Positions 16,909 to 26,198 of a stretch of DNA of 46,038 bases are shown here, one piece after another; the first letter of the stretch is position 1; the number at the start of each line of letters is the position of its first letter. The notes beneath the pieces were generated by a model. The model worked only from the letters and a program-made list of their open reading frames with translations. It made no database searches and was not told the DNA's origin. This stretch comes from Longimicrobiales bacterium (GTDB taxonomy: Bacteria; Gemmatimonadota; Gemmatimonadetes; Longimicrobiales; Gaopeijiaceae). The position numbers were made by a program, and so were the translations under genes. The stretch spans positions 1 through 46,038 of the forward strand of contig JAPKDG010000014.1 of the NCBI GenBank assembly GCA_028822645.1. The letters run 5' to 3'.

Positions 16909-18489
16909 TTAATACACCCTGAGTCTACTTTGTTCGCGAAGGAACTGCTTCAAGTAATACGGGCCTCCAGCTCCAGAACCCCCTGATGAGCTACCTTTCC
17001 ATCCCCCGAAAGGATTCACGCCTGGCCATGCGCCCGCAGTTGCTCCAGCTCGCCTATTGGCATAAACAGTTCCAGCTTGAATACTGTTGAAGAAGCACTC
17101 TATTTCATTTTCTTCTTCCGAAAAGATACCTGCGGTTAGTCCATACTCCGTAGAATTAGCAAGATTTATTGCTTGATCTAAATCATTAACTTCTGCTATC
17201 GCTGTAATTGGAACGAATAGCTCCTTTTGGAACAACTCATGGTCGAGTGGCAGACCATCTATTACCGTCGGCTCAACGTAGTAACCGTGGTCGAAAATGC
17301 CTCCGCTGAGACGGGTCCCTCCAGTCAAGACTCTACCACCATCTGCGACTGCTTTTTCTATGGCTCTTGTATACCTCTGAAATGCAGCCTCATTAATGAC
17401 CGGACCCAACCAGACATCCTTATCCAATGGATTCCCCTGCACCACTCCCACTGATTTCTCCAAAAGTAAATCGATGAAGTCTTTATTAATATTTTTCTGG
17501 GCGTATACTCGGGAGCAAGCAGAACATTTCTGTCCCTGCAGACCAAAAGCTGAATTTTTCACTCCTTCAGCCGCCTTATCTAGGTCGGCAGATTCCATTA
17601 CTAAGGCAGGGTTCTTGCCTCCCATCTCTGCAATGAATGGTTTGGGCAAGGGCGCCATTGACGACTCTCGCATCAGCTGCATGCCTATATCATAAGATCC
17701 AGTAAAAACCACACCATCTATATCCGACCCTAATACTAAGCCCCTAGAAACAACTTCATTGCTTCCAGTAACGAAGTTGAAGGCACCGTCCGGTAAATCA
17801 GTCTCGGATATTACCTGGGCTAGGCGAGCAACAGAGAGAGGTGTGAGTGGAGAAGGCTTTACAATAACAGTATTCCCCGTCACAAGGGCAGCTCCCATCG
17901 GACCAGCCGTGAGTGCCATAGGGAAGTTAAAGGGAGATATAACTGCCCACACTCCATAAGGACGAAGAACACTCAAACTACTCTGTCCCTGCGAAGAGTC
18001 ACCGAATGACGTCACGAATCCATTATGCTCTTCCATCCGATCACAGTAGTAGTCAATGAAATCAGAACATTCTTCAACTTCACCCACACATTCCATCCGA
18101 TTTTTTCCTACTTCATAGCCCAAAATCAGAGACAGTTCCCATCGTGCTCTTCGAATCGCTTCAGAAACGTCTCTCAAACATTCTACACGTGCTCGCCAGT
18201 GAAGAGCACTCCATTGAGGTAAAGCGTTACGGGCTGCAGATACAGCCTCACGAACGTGCTCTTCAGTCCCATTTTGGAAAGTGCCCAAGAGTATCCTGTC
18301 ATCGACAGGGCTATAACCTTCGAACTTCTCGTTTGATAGAACTTGACTGCCATTAATAACCATTCCGTGCTCTTCACCGAAGCTCTGAGTCACCCGGTCC
18401 ATTTCCGCCTCTAGGGCATTATGTACATCCTGCATGCCGTCCCCACCTAGTGTAGCGTAGGTAATTTTAGTTGCTGGGCTATCTGTCAT
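16909..18489 (-). CDS. Aldehyde dehydrogenase, 1-pyrroline-5-carboxylate dehydrogenase (PruA/RocA) type
   Basis: NAD(P)-dependent aldehyde dehydrogenase of 526 residues. The catalytic Cys322 lies in QGQKCSACSR, the catalytic Glu in EMGGKNPALV, and the cofactor site in FTGSYDIG. The C-terminal NRRAGATAGAWPGVNPFGGW and the LKQFLREQS tail are typical of enzymes that oxidise glutamate-5-semialdehyde to glutamate in proline and arginine breakdown. AGGAG (18496-18500) lies 6 nt before the ATG. The usual partner, proline dehydrogenase, is not adjacent, so related aldehydes remain possible. It lies 33 nt downstream of the flavoprotein gene on the same strand. Confidence 0.88.
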   Translation of the reverse strand: MTDSPATKITYATLGGDGMQDVHNALEAEMDRVTQSFGEEHGMVINGSQVLSNEKFEGYSPVDDRILLGTFQNGTEEHVREAVSAARNALPQWSALHWRARVECLRDVSEAIRRARWELSLILGYEVGKNRMECVGEVEECSDFIDYYCDRMEEHNGFVTSFGDSSQGQSSLSVLRPYGVWAVISPFNFPMALTAGPMGAALVTGNTVIVKPSPLTPLSVARLAQVISETDLPDGAFNFVTGSNEVVSRGLVLGSDIDGVVFTGSYDIGMQLMRESSMAPLPKPFIAEMGGKNPALVMESADLDKAAEGVKNSAFGLQGQKCSACSRVYAQKNINKDFIDLLLEKSVGVVQGNPLDKDVWLGPVINEAAFQRYTRAIEKAVADGGRVLTGGTRLSGGIFDHGYYVEPTVIDGLPLDHELFQKELFVPITAIAEVNDLDQAINLANSTEYGLTAGIFSEEENEIECFFNSIQAGTVYANRRAGATAGAWPGVNPFGGWKGSSSGGSGAGGPYYLKQFLREQSRLRVY

Positions 18490-18522
18490 ATTCGTCTCCT
18501 GACAATGCTTAGTATTATTTAA

Positions 18523-19647
18523 TTAAATGAAATTTGCTACAAATTTTCTATCGATGCGATCTTTTAGCTTCATGGCCCACCTTCCTTCGAAGGAGCGACC
18601 CCACTTCCCTCCCACTGCACTACCATTCCCAAGGTTCATTAGCGTCAAGAAATCTCCCTGTGGGTGGTAGTTTTTAAGAGGGCTACCCTCTAGCCAATTG
18701 TACAAATTATGAGTCAAGTATGGACCCTGTCGTACCGCATAGACTCCTGCCTTGGGAGTTGACGGTGCCTCAGCCAAAGTTGCACAATCACCAACCCCAA
18801 AAAGATTATCGTATTCCTCAAACTGCAAGGTTGAACGCGTCAAGACAAACCCCCTACGGTCTGTTGCTAAACCCGATTCTTTAAAAACCATCTGGCCCCA
18901 AGGACCTGTAACCCATATTAGTAGGTCAAAATCCAAATTTTGACCATTATTCAGAACAACCGAATCTTCCAGAACTTCACAGACCTCTAAGTTACGTTTA
19001 ATACTGATCCCTCTTCGCTTCACATGAGATAAAATGCGCTTTCGGATAGATGCAGAATAGCCTAACAGTAATTCTTCGCTTTTTTCGATTACTGTAACGT
19101 CAGTTGGGAATCCTAAAGATGCAAAGCGGTTCTCAAGAGTGAAACTCAATTCTACTCCGCCTGCCCCACCTCCCACTACTAGAATAGAAACCGAATCCTG
19201 AATATTACCATGGGATTCTTTCTCGATTACCTCTTCTATCTGGTGACAGAGTTTTCCGATAGGACGAGTCGGTACTGCATATTCTTTCACGCCAGATACC
19301 TCTAGCCCAGCAACAGTAGATCCTATATCAAACGACGCGACATCGTAAGAAATCTCCTCATTGTTTTCCAGGAATATTTTCTGATTTTCTGGATCTATAC
19401 GGACCACACGGGCAATGACCAATCTGGCGTTAGCCCTCTGAGCTAATCGACAGACATCAATCACTATCTCTTCTTTGCTGTACTGTCCTGAAATAAAACC
19501 AGGAACCATCCCCGAATAGACCGCCAACGGAACATCAACGATTACAGATATCTTGCTATTTTCTGGTGGCTTTTGAGCAAAGCTCCTAAGAGTTTGAATA
19601 TGGGTATGGCCACCCCCGACTAAGACTACTTCTCGCACAGCAGACAA
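18523..19647 (-). CDS. FAD/NAD(P)-dependent oxidoreductase of the SelD-associated family (TIGR03169-like)
   Basis: The 374-residue protein starts with VVLVGGGHTHIQTLRSF, the dinucleotide-binding motif with the GGGHTH variant of the NDH-2-like domain that in many bacteria is fused to the N-terminus of selenophosphate synthetase SelD. A second Rossmann motif, ILVVGGGAGGVELSFTLE, binds NAD(P)H, and GVGDCATLAEAPSTPKAGVYA is the C-terminal FAD motif. No SelD domain follows: the frame ends in TAA. Its reaction is not established in this family. The start is TTG 19647, with AAGG 10 nt upstream; GTG 19638 is an alternative. It is divergent from the rhodanese gene. Confidence 0.8.
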   Translation of the reverse strand: MSAVREVVLVGGGHTHIQTLRSFAQKPPENSKISVIVDVPLAVYSGMVPGFISGQYSKEEIVIDVCRLAQRANARLVIARVVRIDPENQKIFLENNEEISYDVASFDIGSTVAGLEVSGVKEYAVPTRPIGKLCHQIEEVIEKESHGNIQDSVSILVVGGGAGGVELSFTLENRFASLGFPTDVTVIEKSEELLLGYSASIRKRILSHVKRRGISIKRNLEVCEVLEDSVVLNNGQNLDFDLLIWVTGPWGQMVFKESGLATDRRGFVLTRSTLQFEEYDNLFGVGDCATLAEAPSTPKAGVYAVRQGPYLTHNLYNWLEGSPLKNYHPQGDFLTLMNLGNGSAVGGKWGRSFEGRWAMKLKDRIDRKFVANFI

Positions 19648-19840
19648 ACCGGCCGAACCTTTTTTCTGGTCTGGACTAAATCATCATAGTTAATAAATGG
19701 ACAGTACTACTGTCATGGCAATCGGCCAAGAGTCCCTAGCCTCTTTTCATGGAAAAAATATTACTAGCAAATATTTTTCTAACCCCATATCATTAGATTT
19801 TATTTGATGTTTGATGGTTATTTTAACTACTCGGAGTTCC

Positions 19841-20311
19841 ATGTCCATGTTCAATTCTATATTTAACAAATCCGATGAATCCAAGCGCACCAAAATAGAA
19901 AAGATCTATCAGACCCAGAGGAATCGCTTCCTTGGGATCCAAGAGATGACCCCTGAGGAACTCAAAGAAATCGAGTCAACAGAGAACCTTACCATTGTGG
20001 ATACACGAACTCCTGCAGAACAGGAAGTGTCTATGCTTCCTAAAGCCATCACTGTTGAGCAGTTCGAGGCCCATCCAGAAAAATATTCAGGAACCAAAAT
20101 AATCGCATATTGTACAGTCGGAGTACGTAGCGGAATGTTCGTCAAAAGCCTCAACCAGAGCGAGTGGGATGCCTACAATCTGATGGGCGCAATCCTCGGC
20201 TGGACGCATGTGAATGGTGAGCTGACATCTTCAGAAGGTTCCACCAAAAATGTACATATTCACGGACCTGGTATGAACCTTGTAGCTGAGGGATACAAAG
20301 CTATTTGGTAA
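19841..20311 (+). CDS. Single-domain rhodanese-like protein
   Basis: About 156 residues. A charged helical N-terminus precedes a rhodanese fold: TIVDTRTPAEQEVSMLPKAI is the entry motif, and the active-site Cys91 lies in IAYCTVGVRSG. The loop size (CTVGVRS) suits sulfur or selenium transfer rather than phosphatase activity. No signal peptide is evident, so it is probably cytoplasmic. The frame extends upstream to TTG 19811 and ATG 19814, but ATG 19841 has GGAG (19832-19835) at a proper distance. It faces away from the SelD-associated flavoprotein across a 193-nt gap with no recognised elements. Confidence 0.82.
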   Translation: MSMFNSIFNKSDESKRTKIEKIYQTQRNRFLGIQEMTPEELKEIESTENLTIVDTRTPAEQEVSMLPKAITVEQFEAHPEKYSGTKIIAYCTVGVRSGMFVKSLNQSEWDAYNLMGAILGWTHVNGELTSSEGSTKNVHIHGPGMNLVAEGYKAIW

Positions 20312-20424
20312 AGGATCCCAGTGCTTGAGATCTGATCCTAAAATAGTTTAATTTCTCGTTGGGAAGGAGCCTTTTTCTGTGGCGAAGCGATGTTAGTTTA
20401 ATAGAAATATCTGCGAGGATTTGA

Positions 20425-21243
20425 ATGAAAAATAATGTGACCACTGCCCTGCCCGTACGCGCCTCTTTCGGCGAAACTATGCGCCCAGGTAAATGGTGGA
20501 TACAACCAGTTGCTGTTTTCCTGGGTTTAGGGTTTTTTATCGGCTATGGAACATGGGCTGCTTTTCAAGGGGAACACTACCATTTTGAAAACTACCTTTC
20601 ACCCTTCTATTCTCCGGAATTATTCGGGGAAAGTCATCATGCTGTATTCGGTCCAAAGCCCAGTTGGTGGCTGAGTTGGCTACCCTGGTCTCCAGCTTTT
20701 CTGATTCTCTGGGCTCCTGGAGGATTTCGTTTCACATGTTACTACTACCGTGGAGCCTACTATAAAGCTTTTTGGGCTGACCCTCCTTCTTGTGCAGTCG
20801 GAGAGCCCCGGAAATCCTACTGGGGAGAAAGGTCTTTCCCTCTGATTTTCCAAAATATTCATCGATATTTCATGTACCTGGCACTGCTGTTTGTAGTATT
20901 CTTATCATACGATGTCTGGAGAGCTACTTTTTTTGAAGACACCGTTACAGGTACCGTAAGCCGTGGGATCGGAGTGGGGACTATAGTCTTAGCTATCAAT
21001 GTCATACTACTAGGTGGCTATACGCTAGGATGTCACTCTTTGAGGCATTTGATCGGAGGAAAACTAAATGTCCTCTTCGACAAACCTGTGCGACGAACTG
21101 CTCATGACTGTGTCACTTGTTTAAACCGTAAACACATGCTCTTCGCCTGGATGAGCCTGTTCTGGGTTGGATTTTCCGACGTTTATGTTCGCCTGTGTTC
21201 AATGGGCATCTGGATTGATTGGAGGCACATTTTTAATGGATAA
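20425..21243 (+). CDS. sdhC: Succinate dehydrogenase membrane anchor, large Sdh1-type subunit
   Basis: A 272-residue protein with five hydrophobic segments at about 26-46, 82-99, 147-165, 182-202 and 238-262. It has the conserved GFRFTCYYYRGAYYKAFW segment and the LGCHSLRHLIGG motif found in the single large anchor of actinobacterial and acidobacterial Sdh1-type complexes (mycobacterial SdhC is about 273 residues). It anchors SdhA/B and passes electrons to quinone. Cys and His residues at 203, 204, 208, 229, 232 and 237 lie at membrane edges; the Mycobacterium Sdh1 anchor is reported to hold a Rieske-type cluster, and these could be ligands. GAGGA lies 6 nt before the ATG. It overlaps sdhA by 8 nt. 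Confidence 0.88.
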   Translation: MKNNVTTALPVRASFGETMRPGKWWIQPVAVFLGLGFFIGYGTWAAFQGEHYHFENYLSPFYSPELFGESHHAVFGPKPSWWLSWLPWSPAFLILWAPGGFRFTCYYYRGAYYKAFWADPPSCAVGEPRKSYWGERSFPLIFQNIHRYFMYLALLFVVFLSYDVWRATFFEDTVTGTVSRGIGVGTIVLAINVILLGGYTLGCHSLRHLIGGKLNVLFDKPVRRTAHDCVTCLNRKHMLFAWMSLFWVGFSDVYVRLCSMGIWIDWRHIFNG

Positions 21244-23059
21244 CTATTCGAAGCATGAACATGATGTCCTCATCATTGGGGCTGGTGGAGCTGGACTCAG
21301 AGCCGCCATAGAGGCCTCTGCCGCAGGAGCGTCAGTGGGCTTGGTAAGCAAATCCTTACTTGGAAAAGCTCACACTGTCATGGCGGAAGGAGGAATGGCA
21401 GCTGCACTCTCGAATGTTGATGAAAGAGACAGCTGGAAGGTCCATTTTGCTGATACGATGAGGGGTGGACAATACTTAAACAACTGGAGGATGGCTGAAA
21501 TCCATGCACAAGAAGCCCCAGAACGAGTCAGAGAACTCGAAGCCTGGGGAGCTGTGTTCGATAGAACTAAGGAAGGCAAAATTCTGCAGAGAAATTTCGG
21601 AGGACATGCCTATCCTAGGCTTGCCCATGTTGGAGACCGCACAGGTTTAGAAATGCTAAGGACCCTCCAAGACCACGGAGTACATCAGGGCTTAGATGAC
21701 TATCAAGAATGCACTATAACCCGACTCTTCAAGGATGGGGACAGAGTCACTGGAGCATTTGGTTACGATAGAGAAAGCGGACACTTTAGAATTTTCCAAG
21801 CTGGAGCAGTTATTATAGCAACTGGCGGAATCGGAAGAGCTTTTAAGGTTACGTCAAATAGCTGGGAAGGTACTGGAGACGGACACTCTTTAGGATATGA
21901 AGCCGGAGCAGAATTGATTGACATGGAATTCATCCAATTCCATCCAACTGGAATGGTTTGGCCACCTAGTGTGAGGGGTCTTTTGGTCACAGAAGGGGTC
22001 CGAGGGGAAGGTGGAGCGCTTAAAAACTCCGAAGGCCAACGATTTATGTACGACGATATCCCACCTCTATACGAAAATCAAACTGCAGATACACCAGAAG
22101 AAGGTTGGCGTTACGTCACCGGAGACAGAGAAGCTCGAAGGCCTGCCGAACTTCTGACTCGTGACCACGTTGCTCGATCTATCGTTAGGGAAGTTAAAGA
22201 AGGACGGGGCAGTCCTCACGGAGGAGTCTTCTTAGATATCGCTTGGATTAAAGAAAAAATCCCTAACGCAGAAGAACATATCAAGCGTAAACTTCCAGCA
22301 ATGTACCACCAATTCATGGAATTGGCTGGAATTGATATAACTAAAGAACCCATGGAAGTAGGCCCTACTACTCATTACGTCATGGGAGGCATCAGGGTCG
22401 ACCCTGAGTCTCAAATGTCTACTGTCCAAGGTTTATTTGCAGCTGGAGAAGCTGGGGCAGGACTTCACGGTGCCAACAGGCTAGGTGGAAACTCTCTTTC
22501 AGACCTGTTGGTATTTGGAAAAAGAGCCGGTGAATACGCTGCTAGTTTTGCTAATGAAAAAGGCATAAGTGATATAGACCCGGAGGAAATTCACAGAGCT
22601 GAACAGGAAGCATTGGATCCACTAAAACGACAAAACCAGTCCACCTCTCTAAATCCCTACCAATTACAGTTTGAACTGCAAGATTTACTGCAGGAAAAAG
22701 TCGGAATCATCCGGAAGGAAGACACGCTGGAGGAGGCCACTAAAGAAATTGAGGGGCTAGCCGAAAAAGCTAAATCAGTAGCGGTTACTGGCAACCGAAA
22801 ATTCAATCCGGGATGGCACACCGCACTGGATCTCAAGCACCTCCTTACCGTAGCGAAAGCATGCGCTTGTTCTGCACTCACGCGAGAAGAGAGCCGAGGA
22901 GCTCACTCTAGAATTGATTTTCCAGACAAAGAGACTGGCTACTGGGCTAAACACACTATCGGCCTGCGGAAAGGCAAAGATGGAGATATGGAAGTTGTGA
23001 AAACTCCCATTCCAGAGATTCCAGAAAAACTCCAAAAAATTATCGGGGAGCAAGGATAA
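21236..23059 (+). CDS. sdhA: Succinate dehydrogenase flavoprotein subunit
   Basis: Oxidises succinate to fumarate at covalent FAD. It shows the FAD motif VLIIGAGGAGLRAA (11-24), the probable FAD-linked His46 in AHTVMAEGGMA, the substrate-site segments FHPTGM and THYVMGGI, and GANRLGGNSLSDLLVFG near the second FAD region. About 607 residues, as in Sdh1-type enzymes. The ATG at 21236 has GGAGG (21221-21225) 10 nt upstream; longer N-terminal extensions in this frame run through sdhC and are not real. The stop overlaps the sdhB ATG by one base (TAATG). Confidence 0.96.
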   Translation: MDNYSKHEHDVLIIGAGGAGLRAAIEASAAGASVGLVSKSLLGKAHTVMAEGGMAAALSNVDERDSWKVHFADTMRGGQYLNNWRMAEIHAQEAPERVRELEAWGAVFDRTKEGKILQRNFGGHAYPRLAHVGDRTGLEMLRTLQDHGVHQGLDDYQECTITRLFKDGDRVTGAFGYDRESGHFRIFQAGAVIIATGGIGRAFKVTSNSWEGTGDGHSLGYEAGAELIDMEFIQFHPTGMVWPPSVRGLLVTEGVRGEGGALKNSEGQRFMYDDIPPLYENQTADTPEEGWRYVTGDREARRPAELLTRDHVARSIVREVKEGRGSPHGGVFLDIAWIKEKIPNAEEHIKRKLPAMYHQFMELAGIDITKEPMEVGPTTHYVMGGIRVDPESQMSTVQGLFAAGEAGAGLHGANRLGGNSLSDLLVFGKRAGEYAASFANEKGISDIDPEEIHRAEQEALDPLKRQNQSTSLNPYQLQFELQDLLQEKVGIIRKEDTLEEATKEIEGLAEKAKSVAVTGNRKFNPGWHTALDLKHLLTVAKACACSALTREESRGAHSRIDFPDKETGYWAKHTIGLRKGKDGDMEVVKTPIPEIPEKLQKIIGEQG

Positions 23060-23808
23060 TGACAACTGCTACATTCAATATCTGGCGTGGAGATGCCGCA
23101 GGTGGGGAGTTCACGGAATACACAACTGAACTTTCAGAGGGTATGGTAGTCTTAGATGCTATGCATCAGGTGCAAGCTGAACAAGCACAAGACCTCGCGA
23201 TACGGTGGAACTGTAAAGCAGGTAAATGCGGCTCATGTTCTGCAGAAGTGAACGGGATGCCGAAACTAATGTGCATGACCCGAATGAGTGATCTACCAAC
23301 TGACGAGCCAATTACCATTCAACCTCTCAAAGCTTTCCCGCTTATTAAAGACTTAGTAACGGATGTTTCCTGGAATTACAAAGTCAAAAAGAAAATCGCA
23401 CCATTTAAACCACGTCAACCTGATTTCGAAGACGGGTCTTGGGAAATGCATCAATCAGACGTTGACAGAGTCCAAGAATTTCGAAAATGCATTGAATGTT
23501 ACCTATGTCAGGACGTCTGTCATGTTTTGAGAGACCACCACATGCACGAGGAATTTATCGGTCCAAGATTCCTTGTATATAGCGCCGCACTGGAGATGCA
23601 TCCCCTTGATACAGAAGACCGGAGAGAAGACCTCAGGGAAACCCAAGGAGTTGGTCTCTGTAATATCACCAAATGTTGCACCAAAGTGTGTCCTGAAGGA
23701 ATTACAATAACCGATAACGCTATAATTCCTCTGAAAGAACGCGTTGTAGACGATGCATACGATCCCCTCACGAAATTAGTACAGTTAGTTACTAAGAAGA
23801 AAGGTTGA
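23059..23808 (+). CDS. sdhB: Succinate dehydrogenase iron-sulfur subunit
   Basis: Carries electrons from SdhA to the membrane anchor. Three cluster motifs are visible: C52, C57, C60 and C72 (CKAGKCGSC...MC) for [2Fe-2S]; C144, C147, C150 and C154 (CIECYLCQDVC) for [4Fe-4S]; and C201, C207 and C211 (C-x5-C-x3-CP) for [3Fe-4S]. At 249 residues it matches the Sdh1-type size. Cotranscribed with sdhC and sdhA, with coupled start. Confidence 0.95.
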   Translation: MTTATFNIWRGDAAGGEFTEYTTELSEGMVVLDAMHQVQAEQAQDLAIRWNCKAGKCGSCSAEVNGMPKLMCMTRMSDLPTDEPITIQPLKAFPLIKDLVTDVSWNYKVKKKIAPFKPRQPDFEDGSWEMHQSDVDRVQEFRKCIECYLCQDVCHVLRDHHMHEEFIGPRFLVYSAALEMHPLDTEDRREDLRETQGVGLCNITKCCTKVCPEGITITDNAIIPLKERVVDDAYDPLTKLVQLVTKKKG

Positions 23809-23870
23809 GTTAGATTAGGAACACTGGAGTCCAAAAGGAATTCTTAATAGGTGACAGGCGGTCCGAAAAT

Positions 23871-23894
23871 ATGACTACAAAGACCTGCTTATGA
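23871..23894 (+). CDS. Threonine-rich mini-ORF overlapping the thrB start
   Basis: ATG 23871 begins a 7-codon frame, MTTKTCL, whose TGA stop overlaps the thrB ATG (ATGA at 23891-23894). Three of seven codons are for threonine, the end product of the thrB-thrC pair. The thrB start itself has no recognisable Shine-Dalgarno. It may act as a short control peptide with termination-reinitiation at thrB; it is very short and could be chance. Confidence 0.3.
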   Translation: MTTKTCL

Positions 23895-24856
23895 AGCATC
23901 CTACCAAAGCGCGAGCCTCTGCTGGCGCAACGGTAGGAAACGTCATTTGTGGATTTGATATCCTTGGACTGGCCTTGGACAACTCAGATAATAGCTTGGG
24001 AGACATAGTTGAGGTCACCCGCCGACCAAGTCCAGGTATCACGATTAAGCGTGTCCATAGTAGTGACTCAGGGATACCCACAGACCCTGAAAACAACGTA
24101 GCTGGAGTAGCAGCCAGAGCCGTGTTAGAGCGAGCTAATGCAACTACTGCTGGCTTAGAAATCGAAATCTGGAAGGGTCTACCTCTATCTGGAGGAATGG
24201 GAGGAAGTTCAGCAAGTTCAGTTGCAGCAGCCATCGCAACAAATTCTCTACTGGACTCCAACCTATCTAGGCAAGAGCTGATGCTTTGTGCATTGCAAGG
24301 CGAAAATCTAGCAACTGGGTCCATGCACCCAGACAACGTAGCGCCAGCCCTTTATGGAGGGATAGTGCTAATACGACCAGAAGACTCGACCAACCCTCTC
24401 CCACTACCAGTTCCCAAAGGAATGTCTCTGGCTTTAATACATCCAAAGCTGAAATTGGATACAAAATCTATGAGAGATATTTTACCAACACACATTACTC
24501 TTGACCAAGCAACGGCACAGTCCGCAGACGCCTCGTCTTTTGTCCTAAGCCTTTTCGAAGAAAACTGGGATCTCTTAAAGAAGGTTTTGGTGGACAGAAT
24601 AGCCGAGCCAACTCGTAAACAGTTCATCCCTGGGCTCGATAGAGTGAGATCAGCAGCCCTCAAGTCAGGCGCACTAGGGGCTGGAATTTCTGGGGCCGGT
24701 CCTTCTATTTTTGCTCTTTGCAAGGACCAAGCAGACGCCAACCTTGCAGGTCAAAACATGAAACGAATTTTTCAAGAGATAGATGTTGGAGCTGACCTAT
24801 ACGTCCGCCCTATAGCTCAGACAGGTGCTGGGGCACAGTTGTTAGAAGTAAGTTGA
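23891..24856 (+). CDS. thrB: Homoserine kinase
   Basis: GHMP-family kinase making O-phosphohomoserine for threonine synthesis. The N-terminus has ASAGATVGNVICGFDILGLAL, the substrate loop of ThrB. The ATP-binding GHMP motif LPLSGGMGGSSASS lies at 97-110, and the C-terminal GAGISGAGPSIFALC is the third GHMP motif. Its 321 residues are normal. It starts 82 nt after sdhB and may be read from that operon. The stop overlaps the TTG start of thrC by two bases (TTGA). No homoserine dehydrogenase or aspartate kinase is in the window. Confidence 0.95.
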   Translation: MKHPTKARASAGATVGNVICGFDILGLALDNSDNSLGDIVEVTRRPSPGITIKRVHSSDSGIPTDPENNVAGVAARAVLERANATTAGLEIEIWKGLPLSGGMGGSSASSVAAAIATNSLLDSNLSRQELMLCALQGENLATGSMHPDNVAPALYGGIVLIRPEDSTNPLPLPVPKGMSLALIHPKLKLDTKSMRDILPTHITLDQATAQSADASSFVLSLFEENWDLLKKVLVDRIAEPTRKQFIPGLDRVRSAALKSGALGAGISGAGPSIFALCKDQADANLAGQNMKRIFQEIDVGADLYVRPIAQTGAGAQLLEVS

Positions 24857-26193
24857 AGTATGTGAGCACCAAAGGGCACAGCCCTCCGACCAATCTATTG
24901 ACTGCCCTGACCGAGGGAATCGCACCAGACGGAGGATTGTACCTACCGGAGCTATTTCCAACCCTTGATTCCACCACCCTTCACAGGATGAAAGGTCTTC
25001 CCTTTAGTGAAGTTTCCCGAATCATTAGTCAACACCTTTTGGGCGGCGAACTACAATCGAAAAACCTAGATGAACTGATCCACGAATCTCTAAACTTTAC
25101 AACTCCATTATGTGAATATCAAAAGGACATCTTCGGATTGGAGTTGTTCCATGGCCCGACTTTATCGTTCAAAGATGTTGGAGCACGATTTCTGGCTCAT
25201 CTGCTAGATTTCCTAAGAGATAAAGATGACCAACCACTCTACATCTTGGTAGCAACGTCTGGTGACACTGGAAGTGCAGTAGCCCAGGGATTTTTTGACA
25301 AAGAAGGAATCCAAACCGTTATCCTTTTCCCCTCTAAGGGAGTTACTCCTCTGCAGGAAAGTCAATTTGCTACCTTAGGTGGGAATGTCCACGCTCTGGA
25401 AGTTTCTGGAACCTTCGATGACTGTCAAAGATTAGTTAAATCAGCATTTTTAGACCATGAACTTAATAAAAAGATCAAACTTGGCTCCGCAAATTCTATC
25501 AACATCGGACGTTTGTTGCCTCAGATCTTTTATTATTTTCATGCTTATGGACAATTGTCAGCTGATAGAGAAACATTATTCTCAGTTCCATCGGGAAACT
25601 TCGGAAACCTCACTGCAGGATTAATAGCGAAACGATTGGGTCTTCCAGTTAGGGGTTTTACAGCAGCTACCAATATAAATGATACCGTTCCAGAATACCT
25701 CAATACTGGACTTGTTAGACCTAGAAAATCTGTCCCCACTATAAGCAACGCTATGGATGTAGGTGATCCCAGCAATCTTGCTCGCATTGAATATCTTTAC
25801 CAAAATGATCTGGCAAACATCCGACGTGACATAGTAGGAAGTGTACACAGTGACGAGGAAACACGTGCTTGTATTAGAAAAGTCTACGAATCAACAGGGA
25901 AGATTTTAGACCCGCATTCCGCCGTCGGTTATCTCGGCATTAAGTCAGGAATTTCCAGGTTCGGGCCTGGACCTTCTGTGTTCTTAATGACCGCTCATCC
26001 CATTAAGTTCAGAGAGACTGTCGAACAAGAAACCAACTGTGTAATGACGGTGCCAGAATCAATATCATCTGCTTTGTCATCGAAACGACAGGTCGTCCCG
26101 ATTGGTCCTAACGTGTCAGAACTACGTGAATTTCTGCTGGGCCAACCTCAAAGCAGGCAAAAACACCAATCAAATTTTCAAGAGGCCAATTAA
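24853..26193 (+). CDS. thrC: Threonine synthase
   Basis: PLP enzyme converting O-phosphohomoserine to threonine. It has the N-terminal Thr_synth_N region (STKGHSPPTNLLTALTEG, then GIAPDGGLYLPE), the PLP lysine K107 in LSFKDVGARF, and the phosphate-binding VATSGDTGSAVA. At 446 residues it belongs to the longer E. coli/yeast type. The start is a TTG overlapping the thrB stop (TTGA), a coupled arrangement. It converges with the cytochrome gene only 5 bp further on, with no hairpin terminator between. Confidence 0.95.
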   Translation: MKYVSTKGHSPPTNLLTALTEGIAPDGGLYLPELFPTLDSTTLHRMKGLPFSEVSRIISQHLLGGELQSKNLDELIHESLNFTTPLCEYQKDIFGLELFHGPTLSFKDVGARFLAHLLDFLRDKDDQPLYILVATSGDTGSAVAQGFFDKEGIQTVILFPSKGVTPLQESQFATLGGNVHALEVSGTFDDCQRLVKSAFLDHELNKKIKLGSANSINIGRLLPQIFYYFHAYGQLSADRETLFSVPSGNFGNLTAGLIAKRLGLPVRGFTAATNINDTVPEYLNTGLVRPRKSVPTISNAMDVGDPSNLARIEYLYQNDLANIRRDIVGSVHSDEETRACIRKVYESTGKILDPHSAVGYLGIKSGISRFGPGPSVFLMTAHPIKFRETVEQETNCVMTVPESISSALSSKRQVVPIGPNVSELREFLLGQPQSRQKHQSNFQEAN

Positions 26194-26198
26194 ATTTT

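Noticed and set aside
20312-20338. AGGATC/GATCCT repeat after the rhodanese gene
   Set aside because: Six base pairs around a 16-nt loop without T run; below what I would call a terminator.
21167-21235. A longer N-terminus for sdhA
   Set aside because: It runs in the sdhC coding sequence and the FAD motif follows the ATG at 21236 with GGAGG before it.
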